Shown here: piece by piece, positions 6,230 through 7,964 of the stretch | Layout: every line of letters begins with the position of its first letter | How positions within the stretch are numbered: the stretch's first letter is position 1 | Source of the DNA: an uncultured Sporolactobacillus sp. | GTDB lineage: Bacteria > Bacillota > Bacilli > Bacillales > Sporolactobacillaceae | NCBI GenBank assembly: GCA_900543345.1 | Contig: UQRJ01000123.1 | Coordinates: 1-7,964 of the forward strand | DNA length: 7,964 nucleotides | Direction of reading: 5' to 3' | Translations under genes and position numbers: made by a program | Notes under the pieces: generated by a model | The model's database searches: none | What the model saw: the letters and a program-made list of their open reading frames with translations, nothing else | What the model was told of the DNA's origin: nothing

Positions 6230-6958
6230 ATGCCGGAATCAAAAAAACCGGACAACGACGAGAAGAAGACTGAAGAGCGAATTCGTCAGTTTACAAGAGG
6301 CTATTCGTTCCAGTTCAACGATGAATCGCTGCTTTTTCAGGCTTTTACCCATTCATCCTATGTGAATGAGCATCGCCGCGGGTCTCAGCAGGACTATGAA
6401 CGGCTGGAGTTTCTCGGGGATGCCGTTCTGGAACTGATGATCTCACAATATTTGTTCAAGCATTTTCCTCATATGTCGGAGGGGGATATGACCAAACTTC
6501 GTGCGGCCATTGTTTGTGAATCCGGCTGGGTTTTGTTTGCCAAATCGCTGTCGTTGGAGGACAAAATTTTTCTCGGGCGAGGCGAAGAAGCGACCGGAGG
6601 GAGGAAGCGGCCGGGGCTGTTGGCCGATGTGTTTGAAGCCTTTGTCGGAGCGCTGTATCTCGATCAGGGGCTCAGCGAGGTCAACCAATTCTTGGAGAAG
6701 GTCGTTTATCCGAAGATAAACGACGGTACTTTTTCACATGTGGTGGATTTTAAAAGCCAATTGCAAGAGACGGTTCAAAGGGAAAATCTTGGCGACCTTG
6801 ATTACGATGTAGTCATGGAAAAAGGCCCCGCTCATCAACATCGATTTATTTCGAAGGTGCTGCTGAACGGGAAGATTGTCGGCACCGGCAGCGGTACGTC
6901 GAAGAAAGATTCGGAACAAAGCGCTGCACGGGCGGCACTGAAAACGATTGCCGGATAA
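6230..6958 (+). CDS. rnc: Ribonuclease III
   Basis: RNase III is the double-strand-specific endoribonuclease that processes rRNA precursors and degrades structured mRNA and sense/antisense duplexes. The protein has 242 residues. The catalytic domain spans about residues 15-165 and holds the signature ERLEFLGDAVLE. The acidic metal-binding set is complete: E57, E60, D64, and D133 and E136 in LADVFEA. A double-stranded RNA-binding domain covers about 172-240 and ends in the typical KKDSEQSAARAAL helix. A charged N-terminal extension (KKPDNDEKK) is normal for Firmicutes. The Shine-Dalgarno AGAGGTGGAG is at 6216-6225, 4 nt before the ATG. The gene sits between two hairpins, and the second includes its own stop codon, which raises the possibility of self-cleavage. 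The acpP-rnc-smc order is widely conserved. Confidence 0.97.
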   Translation: MPESKKPDNDEKKTEERIRQFTRGYSFQFNDESLLFQAFTHSSYVNEHRRGSQQDYERLEFLGDAVLELMISQYLFKHFPHMSEGDMTKLRAAIVCESGWVLFAKSLSLEDKIFLGRGEEATGGRKRPGLLADVFEAFVGALYLDQGLSEVNQFLEKVVYPKINDGTFSHVVDFKSQLQETVQRENLGDLDYDVVMEKGPAHQHRFISKVLLNGKIVGTGSGTSKKDSEQSAARAALKTIAG

Positions 6959-6999
6959 CAAAAGCAGCCGAGAGAAGCCCGGCTGCTTTTGTTATCCGG
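6951..6999 (+). terminator. Long perfect hairpin at the rnc stop, terminator-like
   Basis: Positions 6951-6970 and 6980-6999 are perfect 20-bp inverted repeats around a 9-nt loop (AGAGAAGCC). The core GCAGCCG/CGGCTGC is flanked by AAAA on the left and TTTTGTT on the right, so it can act as a terminator on either strand. The T tract is short and itself part of the extended stem. The left arm contains the last two rnc codons and the TAA at 6956-6958. Confidence 0.8.
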
Positions 7000-7035
7000 T
7001 TTGCAAGCAGGATGGGTCGGAACGGAGGGATCGGC

Positions 7036-7933
7036 ATGTTTTTGAAAAGGCTGGAGGTTACCGGCTTTAAATCGTTTGCCGATAAAACAACGATCGAGTT
7101 TGTCCCCGGCGTCACGGCAGTCGTCGGACCGAACGGAAGCGGCAAAAGCAATATTACGGAAGCCATCCGCTGGGTACTGGGCGAACAGTCGGCTAAATCG
7201 CTTCGCGGTTCGAAAATGGAAGATATTATTTTTTCCGGCAGTGACGCGCGAAAAGCGGTGAATATGGCGGAAGTGACGCTGACGTTGGATAACGGCGACC
7301 GCTATCTGCCGATCGATTATAGCGAAATCAGCGTGACGCGACGCGTCTTCCGCTCCGGCGAAAGTGAATTTTTACTGAATAAGCAAAATTGCCGATTAAA
7401 AGACATCGTCGATTTGTTTATGGATTCGGGACTCGGCAAAGAAGCCTATTCCGTGATCGGCCAAGGGAAAATCGACGAAATACTAAATAGCAAGGCCGAA
7501 GATAAACGCAAAATTTTTGAGGAAGCCGCCGGGGTACTGAAGTACAAACTGCGGAAGCAGGTGGCCGAAAAAAAATTGGCCGAGTCGCAGGGCGACCTCG
7601 ATCGCGTCGAAGATATTCTCCGCGAATTGAACGATCGGCTCGGTCCGCTGAAAACACAGGCCTCCGTCGCCCAAGCGTATTTGGCGAAGAAGGAAGCGCT
7701 GGAGCAGATCGATATTGCGCTTCTCGCTCATGATATTGCCGATTTGCATACCGAATGGGAAAATGCAAAACACCGGCTGCAGGTACTGGTCGAGAAAAAA
7801 GCCAAGCAATCGGCCCGACTGGCCGAAAAAGAAAAACAGCGGGCGGTGCTGCGGCAGGCGCTGGAGCGTCTCGACGCGACAATCGATCGCGGTCAAACGG
7901 AGCTCGCCGGAGCAGGGGAACAACTGGAAAAGA
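7036..7933 (+). CDS. smc: Chromosome segregation protein SMC (5' part)
   Basis: SMC is the ATPase of the bacterial condensin-like complex, with ScpA and ScpB, which compacts and segregates the chromosome. The 299 codons present cover the N-terminal half of the head. MFLKRLEVTGFKSFADKT is the typical start, and Walker A GPNGSGKSN is at 31-39, followed by AIRWVLGEQSAKSLRG. The blocks RSGESEFLLNKQ and DLFMDSGLGKEAYSVIGQGK (Q-loop region) follow, then FEEAAGVLKYKLRK. From about residue 170 the protein becomes the first coiled coil, rich in K, E, Q, L and A. The family is about 1,190 residues, so roughly three quarters is missing. It is cut by the adapter at 7933/7934. The Shine-Dalgarno GGAGGGA is at 7024-7030. 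It follows the rnc hairpin by 36 bp, with no evident promoter. Confidence 0.97.
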
Positions 7934-7964
7934 CTGTCTCTTATACACATCTGACGCTGCCGAC
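7934..7964 (-). other. Nextera/Tn5 library adapter (artefact)
   Basis: Positions 7934-7952 read CTGTCTCTTATACACATCT, the reverse complement of the Tn5 mosaic end. The rest matches the reverse complement of the same Nextera Read 1 arm seen at the left end, lacking its last two bases. It is synthetic DNA. It lengthens the smc frame with a false TVSYTHLTLP tail and gives reverse-strand frames false MYKRQ and MCIRDS starts. Confidence 0.98.

Noticed and set aside
30..7933. tRNA, rRNA, CRISPR array, riboswitch, insertion sequence or phage genes
   Set aside because: None was recognised; gaps between genes are all under 180 bp and are accounted for by the sites listed.
7418..7950. Minus-strand frames of 155 and 176 codons over smc
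   Set aside because: Both start within the adapter (MCIRDS, MYKRQ) and run antisense to conserved SMC sequence.
1..7964. Inverted terminal repeats suggesting a complete transposon
   Set aside because: The repeats are the commercial tagmentation adapter with the engineered Tn5 mosaic end, and there is no transposase in between.

Overview
No exotic system is visible. The window is a contiguous piece of housekeeping chromosome from a low-to-mid GC Gram-positive lineage (Bacillota/Firmicutes), enclosed by sequencing-library adapters. Bases 1-29 and 7934-7964 are Nextera/Tn5 tagmentation adapter in inverted orientation, so the real DNA is about 30-7933. Both terminal genes (sdaAB and smc) are cut by the library fragment, not by biology.

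All genes are on the + strand, in this order: sdaAB (3' end), sdaAA, recG, then a short gap with a promoter and operator, then fapR, fabD, fabG, acpP, a terminator, rnc, a second terminator, and smc (5' end). From memory this is the Bacillus subtilis order (sdaAB-sdaAA-recG-fapR-plsX-fabD-fabG-acpA-rncS-smc) with plsX missing. The mid-50s GC (by eye), the oxygen-sensitive Fe-S type serine dehydratase and the protein sequences suggest an anaerobic Firmicute. Negativicutes or a Clostridia relative is my guess and cannot be settled here.

Region 30-3319 encodes the two-subunit L-serine dehydratase (serine to pyruvate plus ammonia) and the RecG fork-remodelling helicase, whose start codon overlaps the sdaAA stop. 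Region 3320-3493 holds a weak hairpin, an extended -10 promoter (TG-G-TATACT) and an 18-bp site matching 16 positions of the B. subtilis FapR operator as I remember it. Region 3494-6137 is the fatty-acid block: FapR, the malonyl-CoA-responsive repressor; FabD, which loads malonate onto ACP; FabG, which reduces 3-ketoacyl-ACP; and ACP itself. The operator at the transcription start implies that FapR represses its own operon and that malonyl-CoA relieves this. Region 6138-7035 carries RNase III between two hairpins. The first is a terminator interleaved with a second inverted repeat in pseudoknot order. The second is a perfect 20-bp stem that includes the rnc stop codon. Region 7036-7933 is the SMC N-terminal ATPase half-domain and the start of its coiled coil.

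The points most worth a second look are the FapR operator, the absent plsX, and the two RNA structures around rnc. The adapter ends matter for anyone reusing the sequence.
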